DNA from: Mesorhizobium sp. WSM3862
Lineage (GTDB): Bacteria; Pseudomonadota; Alphaproteobacteria; Rhizobiales; Rhizobiaceae
Assembly (NCBI RefSeq): GCF_002294985.1
Contig: NZ_NSGE01000004.1
Coordinates: forward strand, 248,001 to 312,000
Length of the DNA: 64,000 nucleotides
Reading direction: 5' to 3'
Below are positions 11,743 through 20,644 of this stretch, one piece after another. Below the pieces are notes generated by a model, which searched no databases, was not told the DNA's origin, and worked only from the letters and a program-made list of their open reading frames with translations. How positions within the stretch are numbered: the first letter of the stretch is position 1; each line of letters starts with the position of its first letter. The position numbers were made by a program, and so were the translations under genes.

Positions 11743-12294
11743 ATGTCGAATGAACTGACCATGCACGCCACGACCATCGTCACCGTGCGCAAGGGCAGCA
11801 AGGTTGTCATCGCCGGCGACGGCCAGGTCAGCCTTGGCCAGACCATCATGAAGGGCAATGCACGCAAGGTGCGCCGCATCGGCAAGGGCGGCAGTGTCAT
11901 TGCCGGTTTTGCTGGCGCAACCGCCGACGCCTTCACTCTCCTCGAACGCCTCGAAGCCAAGCTCGAACAATATCCTGACCAACTGACCCGCGCCTGCGTC
12001 GAGCTCGCCAAGGACTGGCGCACCGACCGCTATCTGCGGCGCCTGGAAGCGATGATGCTGGTCGCCGACAAGTCGGTCTCGCTGGCGCTGACCGGCACCG
12101 GTGACGTGCTCGAGCCAGAACATGGCGTCATGGCCATCGGCTCCGGCGGCAACTACGCGCTCGCCGCCGCCCGCGCGCTGATGGACACCGACAAGGACGC
12201 CGAGGAGATCGCCCGCAGGGCGATGCAGATCGCCGCCGATATCTGCGTCTACACCAACAGCAGCTTCGTCGTCGAAACGCTCGATGCCGCCTAG
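11743..12294 (+). CDS. hslV: ATP-dependent protease HslVU, peptidase subunit
   Basis: 183-residue N-terminal-nucleophile hydrolase. After removal of a short propeptide (MSNELTMHA) the catalytic Thr is exposed in [19 protein letters not shown]. Conserved [21 protein letters not shown] and [14 protein letters not shown] stretches confirm the family. It forms a double hexamer capped by HslU, encoded at 13479. A GGAG ribosome-binding site precedes the ATG. The two subunits are separated here by a GNAT gene and a DUF2585 gene. Confidence 0.97.
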   Translation: MSNELTMHATTIVTVRKGSKVVIAGDGQVSLGQTIMKGNARKVRRIGKGGSVIAGFAGATADAFTLLERLEAKLEQYPDQLTRACVELAKDWRTDRYLRRLEAMMLVADKSVSLALTGTGDVLEPEHGVMAIGSGGNYALAAARALMDTDKDAEEIARRAMQIAADICVYTNSSFVVETLDAA

Positions 12295-12302
12295 GCGGCC
12301 GG

Positions 12303-12348
12303 CCATGATCCCGAAAAATGGGAATCGGCTTCTGGAACAGATCATGGT
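12303..12348. repeat. Palindromic repeat spanning the start of the GNAT gene
   Basis: CCATGATC (12303-12310) and GATCATGG (12340-12347) form perfect 8-bp arms around CCGAAAAATGGGAATCGG. This is a diverged copy of the common rhizobial repeat seen at 6746. The right arm contains the ATG (12344) used as the start codon of the downstream acetyltransferase, so the initiation region would be inside a hairpin. Confidence 0.7.
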
Positions 12349-12868
12349 CGAACAGGAAGACAGCTACGATTTTCGGCCGGTCACCCAAAAGGATCTGCCG
12401 ATGATCGCCCGCTGGCTTGCCGAGCCGCATATCGCCGAATGGTGGGGCGATCCGGAAAAGGAGATCGCCGAGATACGCGAGCATATCGGGTCGGTTTCGG
12501 TGGAGCCGCTGATCGTCGAATTGGGCGGCAGGCCGATCGCCTATCTGCAGAGCTACGATCCGCATCTCGAGGACGACCATCCTTACGCCGACCAGCCATT
12601 CGGCACGCTGGGTATCGATCTGTCGATCGGGCCGCCGGACCTGGTCGGCATCGGCCACGGCTCGGCCATCGTCCGCCAGTTCGTCGCGGAACTGTTCGAG
12701 GAAGGCGCGCCGCGCGTCGTCATCGATCCGCATCCCGGCAATGGCCGCGCCATCCGCGCCTATGAAAAGGCCGGCTTCAGGCCGATCGGCCGCAGGCATT
12801 CGGAATATGGGGACGTCGTGCTGATGGCCGTCGATGCGGCCGAAAGCGACCAACAAGAGGGGGACTGA
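12344..12868 (+). CDS. GNAT family N-acetyltransferase (AAC(6')/IucB-like)
   Basis: 174 residues. It opens [20 protein letters not shown] followed by EPHIAEWWG, the pattern of the AAC(6')-I/RimJ-like acetyltransferase branch. The acetyl-CoA region appears as [14 protein letters not shown] and the terminal [18 protein letters not shown]. The substrate is not evident; such chromosomal copies need not confer aminoglycoside resistance. It lies in the hslV-hslU operon, and its start codon is part of a palindromic repeat, so initiation efficiency may be structure-dependent. Confidence 0.85.
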   Translation: MVEQEDSYDFRPVTQKDLPMIARWLAEPHIAEWWGDPEKEIAEIREHIGSVSVEPLIVELGGRPIAYLQSYDPHLEDDHPYADQPFGTLGIDLSIGPPDLVGIGHGSAIVRQFVAELFEEGAPRVVIDPHPGNGRAIRAYEKAGFRPIGRRHSEYGDVVLMAVDAAESDQQEGD

Positions 12869-12873
12869 TCACA

Positions 12874-13473
12874 ATGACCGCATCCGGGGGAGACAAGACG
12901 CTGTCGGCCTATGAAGACAGCTGGCGCATGGGGCTGTTGCTGGTGCTGGCTCTCGTCGTTTTCCAGGCCGGCATTCTCTACGGCATGGGCCATCCGCCGA
13001 TCTGCACCTGCGGCTACGTCAAGCTCTGGCACGGTGTGGTGAATAGCTCGGAGAATTCCCAGCACATCGCCGACTGGTACACCTTCTCGCACATCATCCA
13101 TGGCTTCCTGTTCTATGCGCTGGCCTGGGCTCTGTTCCCGCGCTCGCCCGTCGGGCTGAGGCTGGCTTTCGCCGTCCTCATCGAGGGCGGCTGGGAACTC
13201 CTGGAGAACAGCCCCTTCATCATCGACCGCTACCGCGCCGGCACTATCTCCCTCAACTATTACGGCGACAGCATCATCAATTCGGTGTCCGACACGCTGT
13301 TCATGGCGCTCGGATTTGTGATGGCGCGAAAGCTCCCTATATGGGTGATCGTGGCCCTGGCGCTCATTTTCGAATTCGGCACGGGCTACATCATCCGGGA
13401 CAATCTGACGCTCAACGTGATCATGCTGCTGCATCCGTTCGAGTCCATCAGGCAGTGGCAAAGTGGAATTTGA
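12874..13473 (+). CDS. DUF2585 (UPF0314) family membrane protein
   Basis: 199 residues with four or five hydrophobic helices. The stretch [12 protein letters not shown] contains two Cys, and [18 protein letters not shown] and [17 protein letters not shown] carry conserved His/Glu/Asn residues typical of this rhizobial family. Function is unknown. It lies 5 bases after the GNAT gene and 5 bases before hslU, so it is cotranscribed with the heat-shock protease. Confidence 0.88.
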   Translation: MTASGGDKTLSAYEDSWRMGLLLVLALVVFQAGILYGMGHPPICTCGYVKLWHGVVNSSENSQHIADWYTFSHIIHGFLFYALAWALFPRSPVGLRLAFAVLIEGGWELLENSPFIIDRYRAGTISLNYYGDSIINSVSDTLFMALGFVMARKLPIWVIVALALIFEFGTGYIIRDNLTLNVIMLLHPFESIRQWQSGI

Positions 13474-13478
13474 GTAAT

Positions 13479-14789
13479 ATGAGCACCTTTTCTCCCCGCG
13501 AAATCGTTTCGGAACTCGACCGCTTCATCATCGGCCAGAAAGACGCCAAGCGCGCCGTGGCGATCGCCTTGCGCAACCGCTGGCGTCGCCAGCAGCTGGA
13601 GGGCCAGATGCGCGAAGAGGTGATGCCCAAGAACATCCTGATGATCGGCCCGACCGGCGTCGGCAAGACCGAGATCTCGCGCCGGCTGGCGCGGCTGGCC
13701 GGCGCGCCTTTCGTCAAGGTCGAGGCCACCAAGTTCACCGAGGTCGGCTATGTCGGCCGCGACGTCGAGCAGATCGTGCGCGATCTCGTCGAGGTCGCCA
13801 TCGGGCTGACGCGCGAGAAGATGCGCGAGGACGTCAAGGCGCGCGCTCACATCAATGCCGAAGAGCGCGTGCTCGAAGCTTTGGTCGGCAAGACCGCGAG
13901 CCCGGCCACGCGCGACAGCTTCCGCAAGCGGCTGCGCGACGGTGAGCTCGACGACAAGGAGATCGAGATCGAGGTGGCGGACACCGGCACCGGCGGTATG
14001 CCGGGCTTCGAGATCCCCGGCATGCCGGGCGCCAATATCGGCGTGCTCAACATCAACGATATGCTGTCGAAGGCGATGGGCGGCAGGAAGACCAAGACCC
14101 GCAAGACGACGGTGAAGGAATCCTACGCGCTACTGATCAATGACGAGTCCGACAAGCTGCTCGACCAGGACGAGGTGGTTCGCCAGGCGCTGGAATCGAC
14201 GGAGAATGACGGCATCGTGTTCCTCGACGAGATCGACAAGATCGCGGCCAGGAGCGACATTTCGGGCGGTCCCTCGCGTGAAGGCGTTCAGCGCGATCTG
14301 CTGCCGCTGGTTGAAGGCACCACCGTTGCGACGAAATACGGGCCGATCAAGACGGACCATATTCTTTTCATCGCCTCGGGCGCGTTCCACGTCTCCAAGC
14401 CTTCGGACCTGCTTCCGGAGCTGCAGGGCCGCTTGCCGATCCGGGTCGAGTTGCGTGCCCTGGAGAAGCAGGATTTCGTCCGCATCCTCACCGAAACGGA
14501 GGCCAGCCTCATCAAGCAGTATATTGCGCTGATGAAGACCGAAGGCGTCGAGTTGGCCTTCACCGACGACGCCATCGATTCGCTCGCCTGCATTGCCGTC
14601 GACCTCAACGCCAATGTCGAGAATATCGGCGCCAGACGCCTGCAGACGGTGATGGAGCGGGTGCTGGACGAGATTTCCTACGACGCGCCGGACCGCCACG
14701 GCACGGCGGTCACCATCGATGCCGACTACGTGCAGAAGCATGTCGGCGATCTCTCGCGCAACACCGACCTGTCACGGTTCATCCTCTAA
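13479..14789 (+). CDS. hslU: ATP-dependent protease HslVU, ATPase subunit
   Basis: 436-residue AAA+ unfoldase. It starts [20 protein letters not shown]; Walker A is GPTGVGKTE, Walker B is IVFLDEIDK, and the pore motif is in [14 protein letters not shown]. The intermediate domain lies between about residues 110 and 230, with a glycine-rich [15 protein letters not shown] stretch. The C-terminal LSRFIL tail docks into HslV. An open frame extends upstream to 13341 but only the ATG at 13479 gives the family start. Confidence 0.97.
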   Translation: MSTFSPREIVSELDRFIIGQKDAKRAVAIALRNRWRRQQLEGQMREEVMPKNILMIGPTGVGKTEISRRLARLAGAPFVKVEATKFTEVGYVGRDVEQIVRDLVEVAIGLTREKMREDVKARAHINAEERVLEALVGKTASPATRDSFRKRLRDGELDDKEIEIEVADTGTGGMPGFEIPGMPGANIGVLNINDMLSKAMGGRKTKTRKTTVKESYALLINDESDKLLDQDEVVRQALESTENDGIVFLDEIDKIAARSDISGGPSREGVQRDLLPLVEGTTVATKYGPIKTDHILFIASGAFHVSKPSDLLPELQGRLPIRVELRALEKQDFVRILTETEASLIKQYIALMKTEGVELAFTDDAIDSLACIAVDLNANVENIGARRLQTVMERVLDEISYDAPDRHGTAVTIDADYVQKHVGDLSRNTDLSRFIL

Positions 14790-14808
14790 CGGGCGAGCCC
14801 GGCGATGT

Positions 14809-14834
14809 GTGGCCAGATGGTACCATCTGGCCAC
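14809..14834 (+). terminator. Perfect 26-bp palindrome after hslU
   Basis: GTGGCCAGATGGT (14809-14821) is followed immediately by its exact complement ACCATCTGGCCAC (14822-14834) and then by CTTTCG. It lies 20 bases after the hslU stop. It is probably the transcription terminator of the hslVU operon although the T-tract is weak; a protein-binding palindrome cannot be excluded. Confidence 0.6.
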
Positions 14835-14917
14835 CTTTCGTCCCGTCGGAAGCTTGCCTCGTCTCGACTCTCCCACGCGCTTTACCTAGTTTGCCGCCGA
14901 CTTGAAGGCGGCGGTGG

Positions 14918-15877
14918 ATGAAGAAACGCATACTTCTTTTTGTTGGGCTGGCATTGGCCGCGGCGATGGCAACGGCGAACGCGGCGACCATGGTGCCGCC
15001 GGGCAATCGCAACAGCGTGCAGCCGGATATTCCGGGCGCTTCCAGCCGGCGCACTCAGGCCACCAACACCAGCTTCCAGGCCAAGTATCGCAAGGTCTAC
15101 GCGCTCTTGCAGAACGATGCCGAGCTGCGCGCCAAGATCCGGAAAGTGGCGGCCGCCTACGACATCGATCCGATGCACATCGTCGGCGCCATCGTCGGCG
15201 AGCACACCTATAATGTCGACGCCTATGATCGGCTGCAGACCTATTACGTCAAGGCAATGTCATACCTGTCGAGCAAGCTCACCTTTGCTTATGAAGGGGA
15301 GGACGTCAGCGATTTCGTTGAGCGGCCGCAATTCCAGAAATGCGCCGGCATAACCGACAGCTACGATCTTTGGGAATGCCGCGAGCAGGTGTGGAACCAT
15401 TCCTTCCGCGGCAAGACCGTCGGCGGGACCAGCTTCCCCAACGACCGCTTCGGAGCCACTTTCTTCCAGCCCTACTATGCCGGCCAGACTTTCGGACTCG
15501 GCCAGCTCAACCCGCTGACGGCGCTGCAGATGAGCGATCTCGTGCACAAGGTCTCCGGCCTGCCCGAGCTCGACGTCAATGATCCGAACACGGTCTACAA
15601 GACCATCATGGATCCCGACCTCACGCTGCCTTACGTCGCTGCGACCATCAGGAAGTCGATCGACGCTTACAACAGCATCGCCGGCTTCGACATCTCGCAT
15701 AATCCGGGCCTGACCGCCACGCTCTACAATGTCGGCAACCCCGAGCAGCGCGCCTATGCGTTGGAGGAGGAGAACGAGAAGCGTCGCGCCGCCGGGGAAC
15801 CGGAAAAGCTGCCCGAGGAGAATTATTACGGCTGGCTGGTCAACGACAAGCTGGACGAGCTGAAGACGCTGTTCTAG
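14918..15877 (+). CDS. DUF1402 family exported protein
   Basis: 319 residues with a clear signal peptide (MKKRILLFVGLALAAAMATA, cleavage near ANA-A). The mature part has a lysozyme-like flavour: YDIDPMHIVGAIVGEHTYN with a Glu, then FGLGQLNPLTALQMSD and TLPYVAATIRKSIDAY. This pattern recalls soluble lytic transglycosylases and fits DUF1402. Enzymatic activity on peptidoglycan is an inference. It stands alone between hslU and the minus-strand moc block. Confidence 0.8.
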   Translation: MKKRILLFVGLALAAAMATANAATMVPPGNRNSVQPDIPGASSRRTQATNTSFQAKYRKVYALLQNDAELRAKIRKVAAAYDIDPMHIVGAIVGEHTYNVDAYDRLQTYYVKAMSYLSSKLTFAYEGEDVSDFVERPQFQKCAGITDSYDLWECREQVWNHSFRGKTVGGTSFPNDRFGATFFQPYYAGQTFGLGQLNPLTALQMSDLVHKVSGLPELDVNDPNTVYKTIMDPDLTLPYVAATIRKSIDAYNSIAGFDISHNPGLTATLYNVGNPEQRAYALEEENEKRRAAGEPEKLPEENYYGWLVNDKLDELKTLF

Positions 15878-15895
15878 CCGGCTGAGCCGGGCGGC

Positions 15896-16705
15896 TCAGT
15901 AGCCTTCCGAGGCGAGAAACGCCTCGAACTTGCGCATTTCGTAGGCATCCGTCTCGACCATATGCCGCGGCTCTGGATAGGCGCCCGACTGGATATCGTC
16001 GGCATATTCGCGGAAGGCCGCGATGCGCTCGCTCTGCAGGCGGTCGAACTCCGCCGCGAAGTCGCGGTACCGCTTGGCATGGCGCGGATAATGGCCGCGA
16101 TTGCTGCCGAGCACGTCTTCCGCGAACAGATATTGCGCGTCGCAGCCGGCGCCCGCGCCCATCGAAATCATGATCAGCGGCGTCCGCCGCGAGATCGCGC
16201 TTGCAACCGACGCCGGCACAACTTCGATCTCGGCGGCGAAGGCGCCGGCGGCTTCAAGCTCCTTGACCTGCTTCCAGACGAGGGCAGCACTTTCGGCCGT
16301 CTTGCCGACTGCCTTGAAGCCGCCCGTCCAGGTCGCATGCGCCGGGATCAGGCCGACATGACCGCAGACCGGAATATGCTCGTCGCGCAGCCGGCGGATG
16401 GTCTGCAGGCTGGCCGAGCAATACATGGCGTCGGCGCTGGCCGCGCGCAGCTTCACCGCCACGCGCAGGATCTCGTCGGTGGTTGCGCCCATCTTGATGC
16501 GTTCGTCGCCGGGAATGGCAAAGCAGGTGGGCGCGGCGTCGCGAAAACGCGGATCGAAGATAAGATCATAGGGGACCGAGATGATGTCGATGCCGGCACG
16601 CTCGGCGGCCTCGGCCTCCTCCAGCGAGAAAACGCGCAGCTTCGAAAGCTGCCGCTTGCCCTTGAGCGATTGCAAATCGGCGACGGTCGATCTGTTGCGT
16701 GCCAT
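15896..16705 (-). CDS. PanB-like (ketopantoate hydroxymethyltransferase superfamily) protein with altered active site
   Basis: 269-residue TIM-barrel protein aligned to PanB through HIPVCGHVGLIPAHATWTGG, AAEIEVVPASVA and SRRTPLIMISMGAGAGCDAQ. The GDSLG motif (metal Asp), the second metal Asp and the KIEGG lysine of true PanB are not found at the expected positions, where it has SVPYDLIFDPR and DAMYCSAS. The catalytic-Glu region is kept. It follows mocF by 28 bases on the same strand, so it probably belongs to the moc operon. It is unlikely to be the pantothenate enzyme; the substrate is unknown. Confidence 0.75.
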   Translation of the reverse strand: MARNRSTVADLQSLKGKRQLSKLRVFSLEEAEAAERAGIDIISVPYDLIFDPRFRDAAPTCFAIPGDERIKMGATTDEILRVAVKLRAASADAMYCSASLQTIRRLRDEHIPVCGHVGLIPAHATWTGGFKAVGKTAESAALVWKQVKELEAAGAFAAEIEVVPASVASAISRRTPLIMISMGAGAGCDAQYLFAEDVLGSNRGHYPRHAKRYRDFAAEFDRLQSERIAAFREYADDIQSGAYPEPRHMVETDAYEMRKFEAFLASEGY

Positions 16706-16733
16706 GTCCGTGAACCCCCTCGGTTATTCGGGT

Positions 16734-17963
16734 CTATGCCGCCAGCAGCGACTTCAGCTTGACCGATTGCGAGCCGAGCGCCTCAGGCGCGGGCGTCGCC
16801 CGCTTGGCGATCAGCATCTCGGCCAACCGTATGTCGCGCGCCACCGCATTGCCGGGCCCGATGCCGCTGGCGGCGACCAGCCTGCCGTCCTCGGCCAGGT
16901 GGAACAGAATGAAGGCGCCGTCGTAGAGGTCGCGCCGTACGGTCGAGCGGCCTTCGTCCGAAAGCCCGGCGATCTGCAGCGTGAGCCCATATTGATCCGA
17001 CCAGAACCACGGCACCGCGGCATGCGCCTCCTTGGCGCCCAGCATGTTCTTCGCGGCGAGCGCGCCCTGCTCCTGCGCGTTGCGCCAGGCTTCCAGCCGC
17101 ACGCGCCGGCCGCCATAGACGGCGAGCGGGAACGAGCAGCAGTCGCCGGCGGCAAAAACATCCGGATCCGCGGTGCAAAGGTTCTCATCGACGGCGATAC
17201 CATTGTCGATCGCAAGTCCTGCTTCGGCGGCGAGCGCCGTCACCGGCACCGCGCCGATGCCGATCACGGCAAGATCGGCGACGATGTCCTGCCTGTCGGC
17301 AAGCGTGATGCGAACTTGCGTGCCGTCATCGGCAATCGCCGTGATGCCTTGGCCGGTAAGCACCTTCACGCCTTCGGCCTGATGCGCCTTATGAATGATT
17401 TCCGCGACCTCGGCCGGCACGCCGCGCATCAGGATGCGCGGCTGCGCCTCGAGCACCGTGACCGTTGCGCCTAGCTTGCGCGCCGAAGCGGCAAGCTCGA
17501 GGCCGATGAAACCGCCGCCGATGATGGCGACGCGGTTCTCCGGCTTGAGATGGGCGCGGATCGCGAGCGCGTCGTTGAAGGTCCTGAGATAAACGCAGCG
17601 GCCGCCCAGACCAGGCATCGGCAGCTTGCGCGGCACGGACCCGGTCGCGAGCAGCAGCTTGCCATAGCCAAGCGAAGAGCCGTCGGAGAGGCGCACGAGA
17701 TGCGCGGCGCGGTCGATAGCGACGGCCCGAACGGAATGGATGTGGCGGATCGAGCGTTCGGCCAAAAGCTTGTCGCTGGCGATCGCCTTGATGAGGGGCG
17801 CCTCGCTGGTCATCGCCTCCTTCGACAGCGGCGGCCGTTCATAGGGCAGATGCGGTTCGTCGCCGACCAGCGTCACCGGCCCTTCATGACCAAGGTCGCG
17901 CAGGGTAAGCACGGCACGACCGCCGCACTCGCCGGCGCCGATGATGACCATTCCTCCCGCCAT
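16734..17963 (-). CDS. mocF: FAD-dependent ferredoxin reductase, MocF-like
   Basis: 409 residues of the oxygenase-coupled NADH-ferredoxin reductase class. FAD-binding GxGxxG is in MVIIGAGECGGRAVLTL near the N-terminus, NAD-binding in VAIIGGGFIGLELAASA (about residues 147-163), and the second FAD motif in DPDVFAAGDCCSFP. A C-terminal reductase domain follows. It lies 4 bases after a Rieske ferredoxin gene and is part of a three-gene set matching MocD-MocE-MocF, which in Sinorhizobium is required to demethylate the rhizopine 3-O-methyl-scyllo-inosamine. An upstream in-frame extension to 18080 is not used. Confidence 0.85.
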   Translation of the reverse strand: MAGGMVIIGAGECGGRAVLTLRDLGHEGPVTLVGDEPHLPYERPPLSKEAMTSEAPLIKAIASDKLLAERSIRHIHSVRAVAIDRAAHLVRLSDGSSLGYGKLLLATGSVPRKLPMPGLGGRCVYLRTFNDALAIRAHLKPENRVAIIGGGFIGLELAASARKLGATVTVLEAQPRILMRGVPAEVAEIIHKAHQAEGVKVLTGQGITAIADDGTQVRITLADRQDIVADLAVIGIGAVPVTALAAEAGLAIDNGIAVDENLCTADPDVFAAGDCCSFPLAVYGGRRVRLEAWRNAQEQGALAAKNMLGAKEAHAAVPWFWSDQYGLTLQIAGLSDEGRSTVRRDLYDGAFILFHLAEDGRLVAASGIGPGNAVARDIRLAEMLIAKRATPAPEALGSQSVKLKSLLAA

Positions 17964-17967
17964 TCCG

Positions 17968-18282
17968 TCACCCAAGCTGAATGAGGACTTTGCCGGCGTC
18001 GACCTTGACCGGATAGGTCTTGAGATTGACGCAGACCGGCGCCCCGCGCGCGTCGCCGGTCTTGTAGTTGAAGCGGCCATTGTGTTTTGGACACTCGATG
18101 ATGTCGTCCATCACCAGCCCATCGGCCAGATGCACTTTCTCATGCGAGCACAGGCCGTCGGTCGCGTAATACTCGTCCTCCGGGCTGCGATAGATGGCGT
18201 AGGTGCGGCCGGCATGATCGAACCGCATTACGTCCTCCTCGTCGATGTCTCCGGCCGCGCAGGCCTCGACCCAGTCGCTCAT
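17968..18282 (-). CDS. mocE: Rieske-type [2Fe-2S] ferredoxin, MocE-like
   Basis: 104-residue small Rieske protein. The cluster ligands are in DGLCSHEKVHL (CxH) and IECPKHNGRF (CxxH), about residues 43-71. It would carry electrons from the reductase (16734-17963) to the membrane oxygenase (18329-19435). The three genes are consecutive on the minus strand with short spacers. Length and motifs fit MocE. Confidence 0.9.
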   Translation of the reverse strand: MSDWVEACAAGDIDEEDVMRFDHAGRTYAIYRSPEDEYYATDGLCSHEKVHLADGLVMDDIIECPKHNGRFNYKTGDARGAPVCVNLKTYPVKVDAGKVLIQLG

Positions 18283-18328
18283 GTCGTCCTCCGGCGAAAT
18301 TCTTCGTTGTCGGTTGTGTCGGATCCGG

Positions 18329-19435
18329 TCACTCGGCCGCGGCCGCTACCGGATTGTCGTTGTGGAGCTCTTCCCGGTAGGGCTTTGCCGTCGGCGGCAG
18401 CTCGCGCTTGAGGAAGTAGTCCTCGTTGCGCAGCTGGCGCAGGAAGGCCGGGATCATCTCGCGGTAGCCGGCCAGGATCGACGGCGTCGGCGCCGGCAAA
18501 TCGTGCTTGATCAGCTCATGCAGCTTGGGCAGCGCGTGGTAGGGCACCATCGGGAACATGTGGTGCTCCACATGGTAGTTCATGTTCCAGTAGATGAACC
18601 GGCTGATCGGGTTCATGTAGACGGTGCGGCTGTTCAGCCGATGGTCGATGACATTGTCGGCCAGCCCGCCATGCTGCAGCAGCCCGGTCATGACGTGATG
18701 CCAGGCGCCGTAGAGGCGGGGCAGGCCGACGAGCATCAGCGGCAGCCATGAATGCAGATAGAGCGCCAGCGCGATCGTCGCGACATAGATCGCGAGCCAA
18801 ATACGGGCGATGCGGATGGCCTTGGGCTGCTCCTGTTCCGGGATGAAGGTCTGTTCTGCGGCGCTGATGACGCCGGCGGCATTGCGCACCATGTCGGTCA
18901 TCGCATGCCAAGCATCAAGCACGCCGAAAAAATTCAGCACAACGCGCAAAAGGTCCGGCGGTCGCATGACGGCGATCTCCGGGTCGCGGCCGACGATGAT
19001 GGTGTCGGTGTGGTGGCGTGTATGGCTCCAGCGCCAGGTCACCGGATTGCGCATGATCATGAAGCAGGCGAGCTGGTAGACCGCATCGTTCATCCATTGG
19101 GTGCGGAAGGCGGTGCCGTGACCGCATTCGTGCCAGCGGGAGTCGGTCGAGGAACCGTAGAGCGTGCCATAGACAAAGAAGAACGGTACGCACCACCAGC
19201 TGCCCCAGAACCAAGCGCCGCCCGCGCCACTGAGGATCAGCGCACCGAGCCAGATGATGGTGTCGCGGATAGCGGGCTGGTCGGAGCGCTGCATCAGCTC
19301 CTTCATCTGCTTGCGCGGGATCTCGGTGTGGTACCATTGGGCCGCCGAAAGCCCGTTCTCGACCGCGCGCTTGGCGTCGCGGCCGGTCAGGCTGTAGTCG
19401 CGTCCGGACGGCGCCGGAGACGTGATTGCCGTCAT
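18329..19435 (-). CDS. mocD: Fatty-acid-desaturase-superfamily membrane oxygenase, MocD-like
   Basis: 368 residues with several membrane spans and the three histidine boxes of non-haem di-iron desaturases/hydroxylases: RWHECGHGTAF, WRWSHTRHHTDT and NYHVEHHMFP. It most likely hydroxylates or demethylates a small substrate using electrons from MocE/MocF. The start at 19435 is supported by GGAGG 7-8 bases upstream; ATGs at 19450 and 19528 are in frame. It is the first gene of a minus-strand operon, divergent from a LacI-type regulator. Confidence 0.87.
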   Translation of the reverse strand: MTAITSPAPSGRDYSLTGRDAKRAVENGLSAAQWYHTEIPRKQMKELMQRSDQPAIRDTIIWLGALILSGAGGAWFWGSWWCVPFFFVYGTLYGSSTDSRWHECGHGTAFRTQWMNDAVYQLACFMIMRNPVTWRWSHTRHHTDTIIVGRDPEIAVMRPPDLLRVVLNFFGVLDAWHAMTDMVRNAAGVISAAEQTFIPEQEQPKAIRIARIWLAIYVATIALALYLHSWLPLMLVGLPRLYGAWHHVMTGLLQHGGLADNVIDHRLNSRTVYMNPISRFIYWNMNYHVEHHMFPMVPYHALPKLHELIKHDLPAPTPSILAGYREMIPAFLRQLRNEDYFLKRELPPTAKPYREELHNDNPVAAAAE

Positions 19436-19548
19436 TGCGGAGTCCTCCATCAGCACCTGGCGAACGGCCCTCGGCAATGCCGCGCCTCGCCCATGGCTGG
19501 CTTCGACTTCACCATAGCGCCAAGCCATGATAGCCTCAATGTCACAAA

Positions 19549-19561
19549 GATAGATTCTATC
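19549..19561. promoter_or_regulatory. Candidate LacI-type operator between mocD and its regulator
   Basis: A 13-base odd palindrome, GATAGA-T-TCTATC, lies in the 177-base gap between divergent mocD and the LacI regulator gene. A further TTTCTATC follows at once, and a second inverted repeat CAGATT/AATCTG sits about 10 bases further right. Position and symmetry suit the binding site of the adjacent regulator. Confidence 0.5.
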
Positions 19562-19612
19562 ATTTTCTATCAGATTCGGCTAATCTGAGTCGGGCAAGCG
19601 ATGGAGCACCTC

Positions 19613-20644
19613 ATGGCTAAGCGGCCGACAATCACCGATCTCGCGCGCGTTTCAGGCTTCAGCGTCGCCACGGTCGACCGGGTGTTGAACAATCGCCTGC
19701 CGGTGCGCGAGGAGACGGCGCGTCGCGTCTACGACGCGGCGACCGACATCGGCTATCACGCCGCCGGCCTGATCAGGCAGCGCATGCGCCAGGAGTTGCC
19801 CGAATATCGTCTCGGCTTCCTGCTGCTACGCGGCAATGACGTTTTCTACGGCGATTTCGCCCGCGAGCTGGAGCTTGCGGTCTCGCAATCGCAACGTTTC
19901 CGGGGCACTGCGACGATCGACTTCGCCGCTTCGCTGGCGCCCGATGAGATCGCCGCCCAGATGCGCAAGCTGGCGGCGAAATCCAGGGCCATCGCCGTGG
20001 TCGGTCCGGACCATCCCACCCTGACGGCGGTGGTCGAGGCGCTGAAGGCGCGAGGGCAGCCGGTCTTTTCGCTGCTCTCCGACTTCGCCGCCGGCATCCG
20101 TGAAGGCTATGTCGGGCTCGACAACCGCAAGGTCGGACGCACCGCGGCCTGGATGATCGCCAAGGCCGCCAGCAAGCCAGGCAAGGTCGCGCTTTTCGTC
20201 GGCAGCCACCGTTTTCATGGTCACGAGCTGCGCGAGATCGGCTTCCGCTCCTATTTTCGCGAGCATGCGCCGGATTTCACTGTGATGGAGACGCTGGTCA
20301 ACCTGGAGGCCAACCAGGTGACGCATGATGCGATGCTCGAGCTTCTGGCTCGGCATCCCGACCTTGCCGGCTGCTACGTCGCCGGCGGCGGCATGGAGGG
20401 CGCGGTCGCGGCGTTAAGGGCGGCGAAGCCGGCGCATATGCCGGTGGTCGTCTGCAACGAGATCAATGCGGAGTCGCGCGCGGCACTTGCCGACAACATC
20501 CTGACCATGGTGATCTCGACCCCGCTGGCGGCGCTCTGCCGCGAGCTTGTCGGGCTGATGGCGCATGCTATCGAGACCGGCGCCGCCAATGCGCCCGGCC
20601 AGACTTTTCTCCCCTTCGACATCTATCTGCCGGAAAACATCTAA
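19613..20644 (+). CDS. LacI-family transcriptional regulator
   Basis: 343 residues. The N-terminal helix-turn-helix and hinge are TITDLARVSGFSVATVDRVLNN, followed by a periplasmic-binding-protein-like effector domain (RLGFLLLRGND onward; VAGGGMEGAVAALRAA). The start at 19613 (MAKRPTITD) has GGAG 6 bases upstream; the ATG at 19601 would add four residues. It lies between the divergent moc operon and the inositol-type ABC operon, so it likely controls one or both in response to a cyclitol or sugar. The effector is not known. Confidence 0.9.
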   Translation: MAKRPTITDLARVSGFSVATVDRVLNNRLPVREETARRVYDAATDIGYHAAGLIRQRMRQELPEYRLGFLLLRGNDVFYGDFARELELAVSQSQRFRGTATIDFAASLAPDEIAAQMRKLAAKSRAIAVVGPDHPTLTAVVEALKARGQPVFSLLSDFAAGIREGYVGLDNRKVGRTAAWMIAKAASKPGKVALFVGSHRFHGHELREIGFRSYFREHAPDFTVMETLVNLEANQVTHDAMLELLARHPDLAGCYVAGGGMEGAVAALRAAKPAHMPVVVCNEINAESRAALADNILTMVISTPLAALCRELVGLMAHAIETGAANAPGQTFLPFDIYLPENI

